Shown: positions 26,234-35,205 of the stretch, piece after piece
How the letters are laid out: every line of letters begins with the position of its first letter
Numbering within the stretch: position 1 is the first letter of the stretch
Program-made: the position numbers and the translations under genes
Notes under the pieces: generated by a model
Seen by the model: only the letters and a program-made list of their open reading frames with translations
Told to the model about the DNA's origin: nothing
Database searches by the model: none
Origin: CF-161 sp035259145
GTDB lineage: Bacteria; Chloroflexota; Dormibacteria; Dormibacterales; Dormibacteraceae
Direction of reading: 5' to 3'
Assembly: GCA_035259145.1 (NCBI GenBank)
Contig: DATFWQ010000135.1
Coordinates: 1 to 62,309, forward strand
Length of the DNA: 62,309 bases

Positions 26234-27072
26234 CCGCCCGCGTGAAGGCGTGGGCTCGGAACATCCCCCCCTGGATGGTCAGGGTGATCAGCGGCCTCCT
26301 GCTGCTGGGCGCCACGGTGACCCTCCTGTTGCTCGGGCTCTATGGCATCTACACGATCATGCTCATTGCCGGGTCCATCGCACTGTGGGAGTTCCGCGGG
26401 CTGTCCGATCGTTGGGGCTACCCGGCACCCGGCTGGCTGCTGTACCCACTCGGTCTCTTCTTTGCACTCAGCGGCACGGTGCTCAAAGCGGTCCCACTCG
26501 ACGTCGTTTTGTCCGTGGCGCTGATCGCGGGCCTGTCAGTGTTCCTGGTGCTGCCGGGCCGCCGGGAAGGCCTCGGCCGCTGGGCCATGGGCCTGGCCGG
26601 GGCCATCTACGTCGGGCTGCCGTTCAACTACTACCTGCTGCTATACGAGAACGCCCGCCACGCATCAGGGCTGGCCTGGCTGCTGCTGGTGCTGGTCACG
26701 GTGGTCGTGAGCGACTCAACCGCACTGTTGATCGGCCAGCGGCTGGGACGCCATTCGTTCTTCCCTGCGATCAGCCCTAACAAGACTGTCGAAGGAGCGC
26801 TGGCAGGACTGATCTGTTCAGTGCCGATAATGCTTGCCGGCGGCCTCCTGCTCCTCCACCTGAGCCTCTTGCATTCGGTACTGATCGGCCTGTTGATTGG
26901 CGTAACCGCCCAGACCGGCGACCTGGTCGAGTCACAGATGAAGCGGCTGGCCGGGGTCAAGGACTCATCGCACGTGATCCCCGGCCACGGTGGCATCCTT
27001 GACCGGATGGACTCCGCGCTGTTCCCGCCCATCGTCGTCTTCCTCTATACGCACTACCTGGGGCTGCTGTGA
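26230..27072 (+). CDS. cdsA: phosphatidate cytidylyltransferase
   Basis: Makes CDP-diacylglycerol in the membrane. With GTG 26230 (GTGA overlap with uppS) it has 280 residues and about eight hydrophobic segments. The family signature is at the C-terminus: ISPNKTVEGALAGL, DLVESQMKRLAGVKDSS and IPGHGGILDRMDS. Followed by dxr with a GTGA overlap. Confidence 0.95.
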   Translation: MTARVKAWARNIPPWMVRVISGLLLLGATVTLLLLGLYGIYTIMLIAGSIALWEFRGLSDRWGYPAPGWLLYPLGLFFALSGTVLKAVPLDVVLSVALIAGLSVFLVLPGRREGLGRWAMGLAGAIYVGLPFNYYLLLYENARHASGLAWLLLVLVTVVVSDSTALLIGQRLGRHSFFPAISPNKTVEGALAGLICSVPIMLAGGLLLLHLSLLHSVLIGLLIGVTAQTGDLVESQMKRLAGVKDSSHVIPGHGGILDRMDSALFPPIVVFLYTHYLGLL

Positions 27073-28172
27073 CCCAGCGGATCGCCATTCTCGGGGCAAC
27101 CGGCTCGGTCGGCCAGCAATCGCTGGACGTGATCGACCGCTTCCCGCATCGCTTCGAGGTGTTCGGGCTCGCTTCGGGCCGCCGCTCACCTGGCCGAACC
27201 GCCCGCTACCTGATACAGGACGGTGATCCCGACTGCGAGGCCCGCATCGAGGAGATGGTGACCCATCCCGAATGCGACATCGTGCTGGTCGCGATCCCGG
27301 GCTCGGCGGTCCTGGCGCCGACGCTGGCTGCATTGAGGGCAGGCAAGAAGGTGGCTCTTGCGACAAAAGAGGTGCTGGTCATGGCAGGCGAGCTGGTGAT
27401 GGCCAGCGCCCGGACCCCTGACGTGATCCGCCCGGTCGACTCCGAGCACTCTGCGATCTGGCAGTGCCTGTGGGGCGAGGCGCCGGCGAGCGTGGCACGA
27501 CTGCTGCTCACAGCGAGCGGCGGTCCGTTCTGGCACCGGCGAGAGCGGGAGCTGGCCGAGGTTACCATCGAAGACGCCCTTCAGCACCCACGATGGTCGA
27601 TGGGTCCGAAGGTCACCGTCGACTCGGCGACCCTGATGAACAAGGGCCTCGAGCTGATCGAGGCCCATCACCTGTTCCGGCTGCCGCTGGAGCGGATCGA
27701 CGTCATGGTTCACCCTCAGAGCGTCATCCACTCCATGGTCGAGTTCATCGACGGCTCCGCCAAGGCGCAGCTCAGCCATCCCGACATGCGGCTCCCGATC
27801 GCACTGGCACTCTCCTACCCCGACCGTCTGCCGGGGGTCGTGCCTCCGACCCGGTTCGAAGAAGTGGGCAGTCTGGAGCTCCACGCCCTGGACCACGAGC
27901 GGTTTCGCAGTGTTTCTCTCGCCCGGGCCGCCGCCGCGCGAGGCGGCGCTTACCCCGCCGTGCTCAACGCCGCCAACGAGGTGGCAGTGGCCAGCTTCTT
28001 GGGGGGGCAGCTCCGGTTCGTTGACATAGTTGCGCTGGTCGAGTCCGCGCTGGGCGACTTTGCCACGACCGGCGCTGCCGGTGGTGGTCAGGCGACGCTG
28101 GAGGAGATTCTCAGAGCCGACGCGTGGGCCCGGGCCCACGTCACAGGCCGAGTCCGTAAAGTCGAAGCGTGA
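27069..28172 (+). CDS. dxr: 1-deoxy-D-xylulose-5-phosphate reductoisomerase
   Basis: Second step of the MEP isoprenoid pathway. NADPH site IAILGATGSVGQQSLDVI; metal/substrate residues in RPVDSEHSAIWQCL and LTASGGPFW, then VDSATLMNKGLELIEAHHLF and VHPQSVIHSMVEF. The 367-residue protein is some 20-30 residues shorter than usual because the region after GLASGR, normally a helix-strand-helix, is condensed; the KE motif reads ALATKEVLVMAGE. Active-site residues are intact. Next to rseP, uppS and ispG. Confidence 0.95.
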   Translation: MTQRIAILGATGSVGQQSLDVIDRFPHRFEVFGLASGRRSPGRTARYLIQDGDPDCEARIEEMVTHPECDIVLVAIPGSAVLAPTLAALRAGKKVALATKEVLVMAGELVMASARTPDVIRPVDSEHSAIWQCLWGEAPASVARLLLTASGGPFWHRRERELAEVTIEDALQHPRWSMGPKVTVDSATLMNKGLELIEAHHLFRLPLERIDVMVHPQSVIHSMVEFIDGSAKAQLSHPDMRLPIALALSYPDRLPGVVPPTRFEEVGSLELHALDHERFRSVSLARAAAARGGAYPAVLNAANEVAVASFLGGQLRFVDIVALVESALGDFATTGAAGGGQATLEEILRADAWARAHVTGRVRKVEA

Positions 28173-29254
28173 CTTTGCAAGATCTGCTGGACGCGCTCGC
28201 TGGTGTGTTACGGCTCGCCGCCATCCTTGCGCTGTTCCTCGTTCTGGTCATTCCTCACGAGGCCGGGCACTTCGCGATGGCCAAGGCTTTCGGCGTCAGG
28301 GTCCGCGAGTTTTCGGTCGGCATGGGTACGCGGCTCTGGTCCAGGGTCAGAGGCGGCACGCTTTACGCCCTCAGAGCCATCCCGCTCGGCGGCTACGTGC
28401 AGCTGGGCGGCATGATGCCGGACGACTACGAAGATCCGAAGGGATTCCACGCCAAGCCCGCTCATCAGAAGCTGCTGATTCTGCTGGCCGGCGCCGGCGT
28501 GAACTTCATCGTCGCGATGGTCCTCGTCACGGGCGTCTCTTTTGCACAGCTCAATGACGACCCCGGCAAGGTGGTCAAGGTCTTCATAAGCAGCCCTGCG
28601 TACACGCACGGCATCCGACCCGGTGACTCCATCCGAGCGGTAGAGGGCAAGGCCATTCGCCGGCCCGAGGACATCCGCAGTGCAGAAGATGCCAGGCCCG
28701 GGCAACCGCTGCAGTTTGCCGTGCAGCGCCCGAACGGTGGGACCTACAACGCTATCATCACGCCGAGCTACAGCGGTGACCAGAAGCGCTACGTGATCGG
28801 GATCGAGACCGCGGCCCTCGTCTCTCCAGGCCAGGCCTTGACGGCCGGCGTCACGTTCCCCGCCTTTGCGGCGACCGGCTTCGGGCAGGGAATCTATCAG
28901 CTCGCCACAGGCCAGGTTCCGGGCGGCGTCTTCGGCCCCAACGGGCTCTCAAGCTTCGTCGGCTTCGGGTACCTCGCCTACCACGCAGCCGCAGAGGGCC
29001 TGATCACGTACCTGCTGATAGTGGCCTACCTCTCGATGGCGCTGGGGCTGACCAACCTGTTGCCCTTGCCGGCGCTGGACGGCGGGCGCATCCTTGTTGT
29101 CCTGCTGGAGAAGGTCCGCGGGCGGCCCTTCGACCGCGAGCGGGAGCAGGCGATCCAGCGATACGGCCTGGTCGCGCTGATCGCGCTGATAGGCGTGGCC
29201 GTTTTCCTGGACGTCCAGCGCATTGCGACCGGACAGTTCCCGGGGCTGAGGTGA
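28169..29254 (+). CDS. rseP: site-2 protease RseP (M50 metalloprotease)
   Basis: Intramembrane zinc protease that cleaves anti-sigma factors or signal-peptide remnants. The zinc motif is HEAGH in LVIPHEAGHFAMAKAFG; the third ligand is Asp in LPALDGGRILVVLLE. A single PDZ domain lies between (about residues 130-205). Four hydrophobic segments in 361 residues. GTGA overlap with dxr; ispG follows after four bases. Confidence 0.95.
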   Translation: MTLQDLLDALAGVLRLAAILALFLVLVIPHEAGHFAMAKAFGVRVREFSVGMGTRLWSRVRGGTLYALRAIPLGGYVQLGGMMPDDYEDPKGFHAKPAHQKLLILLAGAGVNFIVAMVLVTGVSFAQLNDDPGKVVKVFISSPAYTHGIRPGDSIRAVEGKAIRRPEDIRSAEDARPGQPLQFAVQRPNGGTYNAIITPSYSGDQKRYVIGIETAALVSPGQALTAGVTFPAFAATGFGQGIYQLATGQVPGGVFGPNGLSSFVGFGYLAYHAAAEGLITYLLIVAYLSMALGLTNLLPLPALDGGRILVVLLEKVRGRPFDREREQAIQRYGLVALIALIGVAVFLDVQRIATGQFPGLR

Positions 29255-29258
29255 GGAT

Positions 29259-30416
29259 TTGAGCGCAAAAAACGGGACCCCGCCACGCCGAAAGTCGATT
29301 CCCGTGCGGGTGGGCGACGTAGTCGTCGGTGGGGCCGCGCCCATCGCGGTCCAGACCATGACCAAGACCGACACTCGCGACGTGCGGGCAACGCTCAACC
29401 AGATCGCGGCGCTGAAGGACGCGGGGTGCGAGATCGTACGCCCGGCGGTGCCAGACCACCACGCCGCCGAAGCACTCAAGGAGATCGTGGCGCACTCGCC
29501 ACTGCCCGTAATCGCTGACATTCACTATGACCACCGGCTTGCCCTCATGGCGATCGAGGCGGGGGTGCACGGGCTGAGGCTGAACCCCGGCAACATCCCT
29601 GACCGTGAGAAGGTCGAGCGCGTGGTGACGGCCGCCAAGGAGCGGGACATACCTTTCCGGATCGGGGTGAACGCCGGCTCCCTGCCCGAGGAGGTGCACA
29701 GGAACCTGCGCGAGCAGCACGCGATCGACCGCGACGACCGGCTCCGAACCGCAGAGCGAATGGTCGAGGTGGCACTGGGCCACTGCAAGATCCTGGAAGA
29801 CCTCGACTACGGCCCGGGACACATCAAGGTGAGCCTCAAGGCGACCGACGTCTGGACCAACGTCATGGCCAACCGCCTGTTTGCCGAGGCACGCGCGTAC
29901 CCCATCCATCTGGGTGTGACCGAGTCAGGCCCGGTGCGCGCTGGGAGCATCCGCAGCGCCGTCGGTCTGGGAGTGCTGCTCAGCGAGGGCATCGGCGACA
30001 CGATTCGTGTCTCACTGGCGACGGACGATCCGACCGAGGAGATCCGGGTCGGCTACGAGATTCTGAAGGCGCTGAACTACCGGCACGAGGGCGCCACCCT
30101 CGTGGCCTGCCCAACCTGCGGCCGGCTGGAGTACGACATGGTGCCGACCGTGAAGGCGGTGGAGGCGCACATCGCGAAGCTGAGGCTGCCCATCACGGTG
30201 GCGGTGATGGGATGCGTGGTCAACGGGCCTGCGGAGGCGCGCCACGCCGACATCGGAGTCACAGGCGGCCGCGGCAAGGGCGTGATCTTCCGGAAGGGGA
30301 AGCTCTACAGAACCGTGCCGCAGGAGGAGCTGCTGCCGGTGCTGCTGGCCGAAATCGACCAGATCGCAGGTGAGCAGGGCGAGCAGGCCGCCGGCGCCGG
30401 GCTCATCCAGGCCTGA
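29259..30416 (+). CDS. ispG: 4-hydroxy-3-methylbut-2-en-1-yl diphosphate synthase
   Basis: Penultimate MEP-pathway enzyme with a 4Fe-4S cluster. Cluster ligands are in VACPTCGRLEYD and GCVVNGPAEARHADIG; the substrate barrel shows VADIHYDHRLAL-like ADIHYDHRLALMAIEAG and RLNPGNI. 385 residues, typical for the two-domain type. TTG 29259 follows GAGGTGAGGA, a good Shine-Dalgarno. Downstream lies a hairpin repeat and a convergent gene. Confidence 0.96.
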   Translation: MSAKNGTPPRRKSIPVRVGDVVVGGAAPIAVQTMTKTDTRDVRATLNQIAALKDAGCEIVRPAVPDHHAAEALKEIVAHSPLPVIADIHYDHRLALMAIEAGVHGLRLNPGNIPDREKVERVVTAAKERDIPFRIGVNAGSLPEEVHRNLREQHAIDRDDRLRTAERMVEVALGHCKILEDLDYGPGHIKVSLKATDVWTNVMANRLFAEARAYPIHLGVTESGPVRAGSIRSAVGLGVLLSEGIGDTIRVSLATDDPTEEIRVGYEILKALNYRHEGATLVACPTCGRLEYDMVPTVKAVEAHIAKLRLPITVAVMGCVVNGPAEARHADIGVTGGRGKGVIFRKGKLYRTVPQEELLPVLLAEIDQIAGEQGEQAAGAGLIQA

Positions 30417-30436
30417 GGTCGTCGGCGGCCTGCCTG

Positions 30437-30501
30437 GCACCCCCCCGGCTTCGCCGGGTACTCCCCCGACCTGGCGGTCCCGACCTGGCGGGGGAGAGTA
30501 G
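30437..30501. repeat. intergenic hairpin repeat between convergent genes
   Basis: CCCGGC-TTC-GCCGGG (30444-30458) is followed by an outer stem CTCCCCCG (30461-30468) with CGGGGGAG (30489-30496). Inside it CGACCTGGCGG occurs twice (30467-30477 and 30481-30491). Sequence ending GGGGGAGAGTAG resembles the end of the 41351-41470 element. It may serve as a bidirectional terminator for ispG and the dihydropyrimidinase-like gene. Confidence 0.65.
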
Positions 30502-30508
30502 CCATGCG

Positions 30509-31888
30509 TCAGAGCGGCATGGTTCGGCCACGCCGCACGAGCTGCCCGCTTCCCGGAAGCCCCACGACCTCGTCGTCGCGGAACACCACCTCACCCCGCC
30601 TGATCGTGACCTCCGGCCAGCCGGTGACGGCCGTGCCCTCGTAGACGGAGTAGTCAGCGTTCGACTTCAGCATCCCGGCTTGGACAGTGCGCGTTCGCTC
30701 AGGATCGAAGACGACGATGTCGGCGTCGCTGCCTACCGCGATAACCCCCTTGCGTGGGTAGAGGCCGAACAGTCTGGCGGCGTTGGTGGCCGTGACCTCG
30801 ACGAACCTGCTCAGTGAGATGCGGCCCTGACGGACGCCTTCCGAGTAGAGCATCGGCAACATCGTCTGCAGGTTTTCGACGCCAGGCCGCAGCCTTGTGA
30901 TTGTCAGCCCCGGGTCGAGTTTTGCCATCAGCGACCAGGGTGCGTGGTCGGTGCAGACGGTTTGCACGACACCCTGCCGGATGCCGGCCCAGAGAGCGTC
31001 CACGTCAGCGCGCTCACGGAGCGGCGGCTGGCCCACGTACTTCGCGCCATCGGGCTGCGCCAGGCTCTCGGAGGTGAGGTGGAGGTAGAGCGGTCGGGTT
31101 TCGACGTAGACGGGCAGGCCGCGGCCCTGCGCCTCCGCGCACACCGCAAGTGCCCGCTCGGACGACAGGTGGACGATGTATACGGGAGCGCCCGTGGCCT
31201 CGGCCATCGCAGCTGCTCGCTGCGTCGCGACGACCTCGGCGACGACGGGCCGGCTCCGGGCGAAGTCGCGCAGCGTTGTGCGGCCAGCGGAAACCAGCTG
31301 AGCAACGGCGTCCGCGACAAGTGCCGCGTCCTCGCAGTGGATCATCGTCAGCAGGCCGCCGGCCCCGGCGCGCCGCGTCGCCTCGACGTAATGGGCCACC
31401 TGTGCGTCGAACGCCGGAGAGGTCATGAAGAACTTGATGGAGTTGTACCCGGCGGCCAGCAGGTCGGGGAGCTCGTCCAGGACCTCTGGCGTCGTCTCCG
31501 AGATCACCGGGTGCAGGAACAGGTCGGCGATCGTCTGCTTCTGGGCGACGGCAGCCTCTCGTCGCAGCACCGCGACGGGCGTCTCACCGGCGGCGAGGAA
31601 GGTCATGTTGCCGAGCGTGGTGATACCGCCGGCGAGCGCAGCCGCCGACCCGCTGCCGAAGTCGTCGACCCAGTGATGCTGCCGGTCCGCAATACCCGGA
31701 GGCGAGGACAGGTGAACGTGAGCGTCGATGCCGCCCGGCAGCAGCAGACGTCCGCGGGCGTCGATCCTCAGCGCCGCCTGCATCTCACCGCCGATCTGGG
31801 CGATCTTGCCGCTCACGATGCCGACGTCAGCCGCCTCAACGGCGCCGGCGTTGGCTATGCGGGCGCCGCTGATGACCAGGTCGAACAC
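30509..31888 (-). CDS. dihydropyrimidinase/allantoinase-like amidohydrolase
   Basis: Cyclic amidohydrolase of the dihydroorotase superfamily, 459 residues. Binuclear metal residues: HxH in GGIDAHVHLSSP, the carbamylated lysine in NSIKFFMTSP, histidine in TMIHCEDAAL, histidine in YIVHLSSERA, aspartate in VCTDHAPWS. The sequence is nearer dihydropyrimidinase/hydantoinase than DHOase, but the substrate cannot be fixed. Start GTG 31888, no clear RBS. The next gene upstream on the same strand is an acyl-CoA ligase 133 bases away. Confidence 0.88.
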   Translation of the reverse strand: MFDLVISGARIANAGAVEAADVGIVSGKIAQIGGEMQAALRIDARGRLLLPGGIDAHVHLSSPPGIADRQHHWVDDFGSGSAAALAGGITTLGNMTFLAAGETPVAVLRREAAVAQKQTIADLFLHPVISETTPEVLDELPDLLAAGYNSIKFFMTSPAFDAQVAHYVEATRRAGAGGLLTMIHCEDAALVADAVAQLVSAGRTTLRDFARSRPVVAEVVATQRAAAMAEATGAPVYIVHLSSERALAVCAEAQGRGLPVYVETRPLYLHLTSESLAQPDGAKYVGQPPLRERADVDALWAGIRQGVVQTVCTDHAPWSLMAKLDPGLTITRLRPGVENLQTMLPMLYSEGVRQGRISLSRFVEVTATNAARLFGLYPRKGVIAVGSDADIVVFDPERTRTVQAGMLKSNADYSVYEGTAVTGWPEVTIRRGEVVFRDDEVVGLPGSGQLVRRGRTMPL

Positions 31889-32021
31889 CTACCGCCCCGG
31901 CGTTCGACGCTGCGGCCGCCGAGTGGCGTAGCGGTCCTCAAACGCCACCGAATCACCGGGCGGGCTTGCCTCGATCCATTCGAACGAGGAGACGCCGCAC
32001 TCGGACGTGGTCAGGGCGACG

Positions 32022-33467
32022 TCAGGTGCGTGCATCTCGCAAAGCGGAACGTCGCACTTTGCCGGCGTCGTCGCGCAGCGGCTCGTCCACGAACTCGAAC
32101 GACCTCGGCAGCTTGTACCGCACCAGGCGGCCGGTAAGGTGCTCTCTCAACTCCTCCTGACTCACGGGCTCGCCAAGCTGCACGATGGCGTGTATCCGCT
32201 GACCAAGGTCCTCGTCTGGCAGTCCGACCACCGCACTCGAGCGGACGGCCGGGTGCTCCTCCAGCGCCGCCTCCACCTCCGCAGGGTAGACGTTGGCACC
32301 CCCGCTCAAGATCAGGTCCGTCCGCCGGTCCGAGATGTAGACGTAGCCGTCCGGGTCCATCCAGCCCAGGTCCCCCACCGACTCCCAGCCCTGCCGCTCG
32401 CGTGCCACGGCGCCGACGTAGTGGTACGTCGGTTCGGTTCCCTCTCTGCGCCGCATGAAGATCTCACCAACGTCTCCCGGTGGGAGAGGACGGCCGGAAC
32501 CATCGAGGATCTGGATCTCGCCGGTGACCGGGCGACCCACCGATCCGCGGTGCGCGAGCCACTCGACCCCCGAGATGATGGTCAGCGCCTGCTGCTCGGT
32601 GGCGCCATAGAGCTCGAAGACCCGCTCGGGTCCCAGCCACTCGAGCCAGGCCTCCTTGAGCCACATGGGGCAGGGTGCAGCCAGGTGGAAGACGACCTTC
32701 AACGATGAGAGGTCCCGGCTCTCGCGGACTTCGGCGGGGAGCCGCCAGATGCGGTGCATCATCGTCGGCACCAGCAGCACGAAATCCGGGCGGTAGCGCT
32801 CGATCAGGTCGAGCGTGAGGAGCGGCTCGAACCGGCGTTCCAGCACAACGTGGCTGCCGTGGAACAGCGCCTGCGTGGTCGCGACGAACGGCCCGTTGTG
32901 GTATAGGGGCCCGGGGATCAGGACGGTCCCGTCGCGCGGCATGAGGATGGGCGGCTCTCCCTCGTCGTCCACCATCGCGGCTGTGCCCGACAGGATCAGC
33001 TTGGGCCGGCCCGTGCTCCCTCCGGAGGTCGGCGCCTTCCAGGAAGCGCTCACGCGGAGGGGCAGCGCCGAGCCGTCGACGGACGGCTCGAAGTCCGGCA
33101 CCCGCGCCAGCACCTGGCGGCCGGGGTGGGCGGCAGGGTCAGCACCGACGATGAGGCGTGAGCCGGCAAGTTCCACGATCGCCTGACGTTCCCTGTCCGG
33201 CAGCAGCGGGGACACCATCTGGGGGATTGCGCCCAGCTTGAGCGTGGCCACCGTCGACTCGACAAACCCCAGAGAGTTGGGCAGACCGATGGTCACCAGG
33301 TCGCCCACCTCGATGCCCAGGCCGGCGAATGCTCGGGCGAGCTGGTTTGTCCGGCGGTCCAGCTCTGACCACGTGAGCGCGGCTTCACCCTCGACCGTGA
33401 TCGCAGGCTGATCTGGTCGTGCAATCGCCGTCCGGCGCAGAGCCTCGACCATCGGGATCATCGTCAT
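32022..33467 (-). CDS. AMP-dependent acyl-CoA ligase
   Basis: Activates a carboxylic acid to its CoA thioester through an acyl-AMP. ANL motifs: the P-loop-like PTSGGSTGRPKLI, ELYGATEQQA, VGDLGWMDPDGYVYISDRR, and the C-terminal lysine in DDAGKVRRSAL. About 481 residues; closest in feel to bile-acid/medium-chain ligases, substrate unknown. ATG 33467 was chosen because GAGGAGG precedes it by 8 bases; an ATG eight codons upstream (33491) is possible. Confidence 0.87.
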   Translation of the reverse strand: MTMIPMVEALRRTAIARPDQPAITVEGEAALTWSELDRRTNQLARAFAGLGIEVGDLVTIGLPNSLGFVESTVATLKLGAIPQMVSPLLPDRERQAIVELAGSRLIVGADPAAHPGRQVLARVPDFEPSVDGSALPLRVSASWKAPTSGGSTGRPKLILSGTAAMVDDEGEPPILMPRDGTVLIPGPLYHNGPFVATTQALFHGSHVVLERRFEPLLTLDLIERYRPDFVLLVPTMMHRIWRLPAEVRESRDLSSLKVVFHLAAPCPMWLKEAWLEWLGPERVFELYGATEQQALTIISGVEWLAHRGSVGRPVTGEIQILDGSGRPLPPGDVGEIFMRRREGTEPTYHYVGAVARERQGWESVGDLGWMDPDGYVYISDRRTDLILSGGANVYPAEVEAALEEHPAVRSSAVVGLPDEDLGQRIHAIVQLGEPVSQEELREHLTGRLVRYKLPRSFEFVDEPLRDDAGKVRRSALRDART

Positions 33468-33622
33468 CGGCAGGTCCTCCTCACGAGCCATTCTTGCGGA
33501 CGCCGCGACCGACTGCGCATGCCTTTGGCCGTGCTCCTGCGCGCTGTCGCATAATCAACGCTCACCATGGAGCTGGCGACCTTCACTCCGACCCGGCCCC
33601 CGAGATCAATCGCCGCTCCCTG

Positions 33623-33696
33623 CCCTAGGTAGCCCGCGCCCCTCACTGAGCGCGGGCGTCAGCCCCCTGTCCCATTCGCAAAAACACCTAGGGAGA
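33623..33696 (+). promoter_or_regulatory. structured proS leader that can mask the Shine-Dalgarno
   Basis: CCCTAGGT (33623-33630) pairs with ACCTAGGG (33686-33693), whose GGG is the beginning of the GGGAG Shine-Dalgarno (33691-33695) seven bases before ATG 33703. Between the arms sits a perfect hairpin, GCCCGCGC (33632-33639) with GCGCGGGC (33650-33657) and a 10-base loop. This can form a leader whose outer stem hides the ribosome binding site. No T-box specifier consensus is present. Confidence 0.5.
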
Positions 33697-33702
33697 TCCA
33701 CC

Positions 33703-35172
33703 ATGACAAACACCATCGCGACCACTGACGAGGGCGAGGAGTTCGTCAAGGACATCACGAAGATGTCCGTCGACTTCGATCGCTGGTACACCGACGTGGT
33801 TCGCAAGGCCGAGCTGGCCGACTACACGCCGGTGCGAGGCAGCATGGTCATCCTGCCGTACGGCTACGCGCTGTGGGAGAACATTCAGCGCGCCTTCGAC
33901 GACATGATCAAGTCCAGCGGCCACGAGAACTGGTACTGCCCGCTCCTCATCCCGGAGGAGCTGCTGACGAAAGAAGAGGAGCACGTCCAGGGCTTCACAC
34001 CGCAGGTGGCCTGGGTAACCGAGGCGGCCGGCGGCAAGCTCGAGCAGCGCCTGGCCATCCGGCCGACCAGCGAGACGATCATCGGCGCGCTCATCCGGCG
34101 CTACATCCAGTCCCATCGCGACCTGCCGAAGCTGACCAACCAGTGGTGCAACGTCGTGCGCTGGGAGATGCGGACGCGGCTGTTCCTGCGCACCACCGAA
34201 TTCCTGTGGCAAGAGGGCCACACGTTCCACGCCAGCGCCGACGAGGCCAAGCAGGAGGTCGACCTGATCCTCGGTTACTACCGCGACCTGGCTCAGGACT
34301 GGCTGGCGATGCCGGTCCTGGCAGGCATGAAGAGCCGGAGCGAGACGTTCCCAGGCGCTGTTCACACCAAGAGCATCGAGGCGTTGATGCGCGATGGTCT
34401 GGCCTTGCAGGCCGGCACATCGCACTACTTCGGCCAGAACTTCAGCAGCGCCTACGACATCTCGTTTTCCAACCAGCGCAACCAGCGAGAGCTCTGCTAT
34501 TCGACGTCGTGGGGCATCTCCACTCGCCTGATCGGCGGCGTGATCATGGCGCACGGTGACGACGCCGGCTTGATCCTGCCGCCACGCATTGCGCCGATCC
34601 AGGTGGCGGTCGTGCCGATCTTCAGGGACGCAGCCAGCCGGGATCTGGTCGAAGCCTTCATCGAGACCTGGCGCTGGGCGGTCGAAGGTGAGCGCATCCG
34701 GCTCCGGGTCGACTGGAGCGATGACCGGCCGGGCGAGAAGTTCAACCGCTGGGAGCTGAAGGGGGTGCCACTGCGGCTAGAGGTGGGCCCTCGGGACGTG
34801 GAGGCGCGCCAGGTCAGCCTGGTTGACCGGCTGACCCGCGAGCGTCGGCCGGTCCCGGCCGCCGGCCTCGCCGGGCGCCTCAGGGACGAGCTCAGCAGCT
34901 TCCAGCGCGACCTCTATCAGCGGGCGCTGGACTTCCGGGACCAGAACACGGTCGAGGTGTCGACGCTCGAGGAGCTTGTGGCGCACTTCAAAGAGCGCGC
35001 GGGAATCGTCTGGGCCCCCTGGTGTGAGAGCGAGGAGTGCGAGGCTCGCGTCAGCGAGGCAACCGGTGGCGTGCACACTCGCAACTTCGACCCGGACGCC
35101 GAGGCTGAGGGCTCCTGCCTCGTCTGTGGACGGCCGGCGAAACGCCGTGTTGCGTTTGCCCGGGCGTACTGA
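33703..35172 (+). CDS. proS: prolyl-tRNA synthetase, archaeal/eukaryotic type (ProS type 3)
   Basis: Charges tRNA-Pro. The 489-residue protein has class II motifs (RLAIRPTSETIIG; NQWCNVVRWEMRTRLFLRTT), lacks the editing insertion of the long bacterial type, and has the C-terminal zinc-type extension (CESEECEARV, later CLVCGRPAKRRVAFARAY). This type also occurs in Chloroflexota, Deinococcota and mycoplasmas. The monocistronic-looking gene follows a structured leader. Downstream, rel begins 33 bases later. Confidence 0.96.
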   Translation: MTNTIATTDEGEEFVKDITKMSVDFDRWYTDVVRKAELADYTPVRGSMVILPYGYALWENIQRAFDDMIKSSGHENWYCPLLIPEELLTKEEEHVQGFTPQVAWVTEAAGGKLEQRLAIRPTSETIIGALIRRYIQSHRDLPKLTNQWCNVVRWEMRTRLFLRTTEFLWQEGHTFHASADEAKQEVDLILGYYRDLAQDWLAMPVLAGMKSRSETFPGAVHTKSIEALMRDGLALQAGTSHYFGQNFSSAYDISFSNQRNQRELCYSTSWGISTRLIGGVIMAHGDDAGLILPPRIAPIQVAVVPIFRDAASRDLVEAFIETWRWAVEGERIRLRVDWSDDRPGEKFNRWELKGVPLRLEVGPRDVEARQVSLVDRLTRERRPVPAAGLAGRLRDELSSFQRDLYQRALDFRDQNTVEVSTLEELVAHFKERAGIVWAPWCESEECEARVSEATGGVHTRNFDPDAEAEGSCLVCGRPAKRRVAFARAY

Positions 35173-35205
35173 CGTCACCAAGTACCGAATGGCAGTGGCA
35201 ATTCT

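Noticed and set aside
33600..33702. T-box riboswitch upstream of proS
   Set aside because: No AGGGTGGNACCGCG-like antiterminator sequence and no terminator; the leader structure is of another kind.
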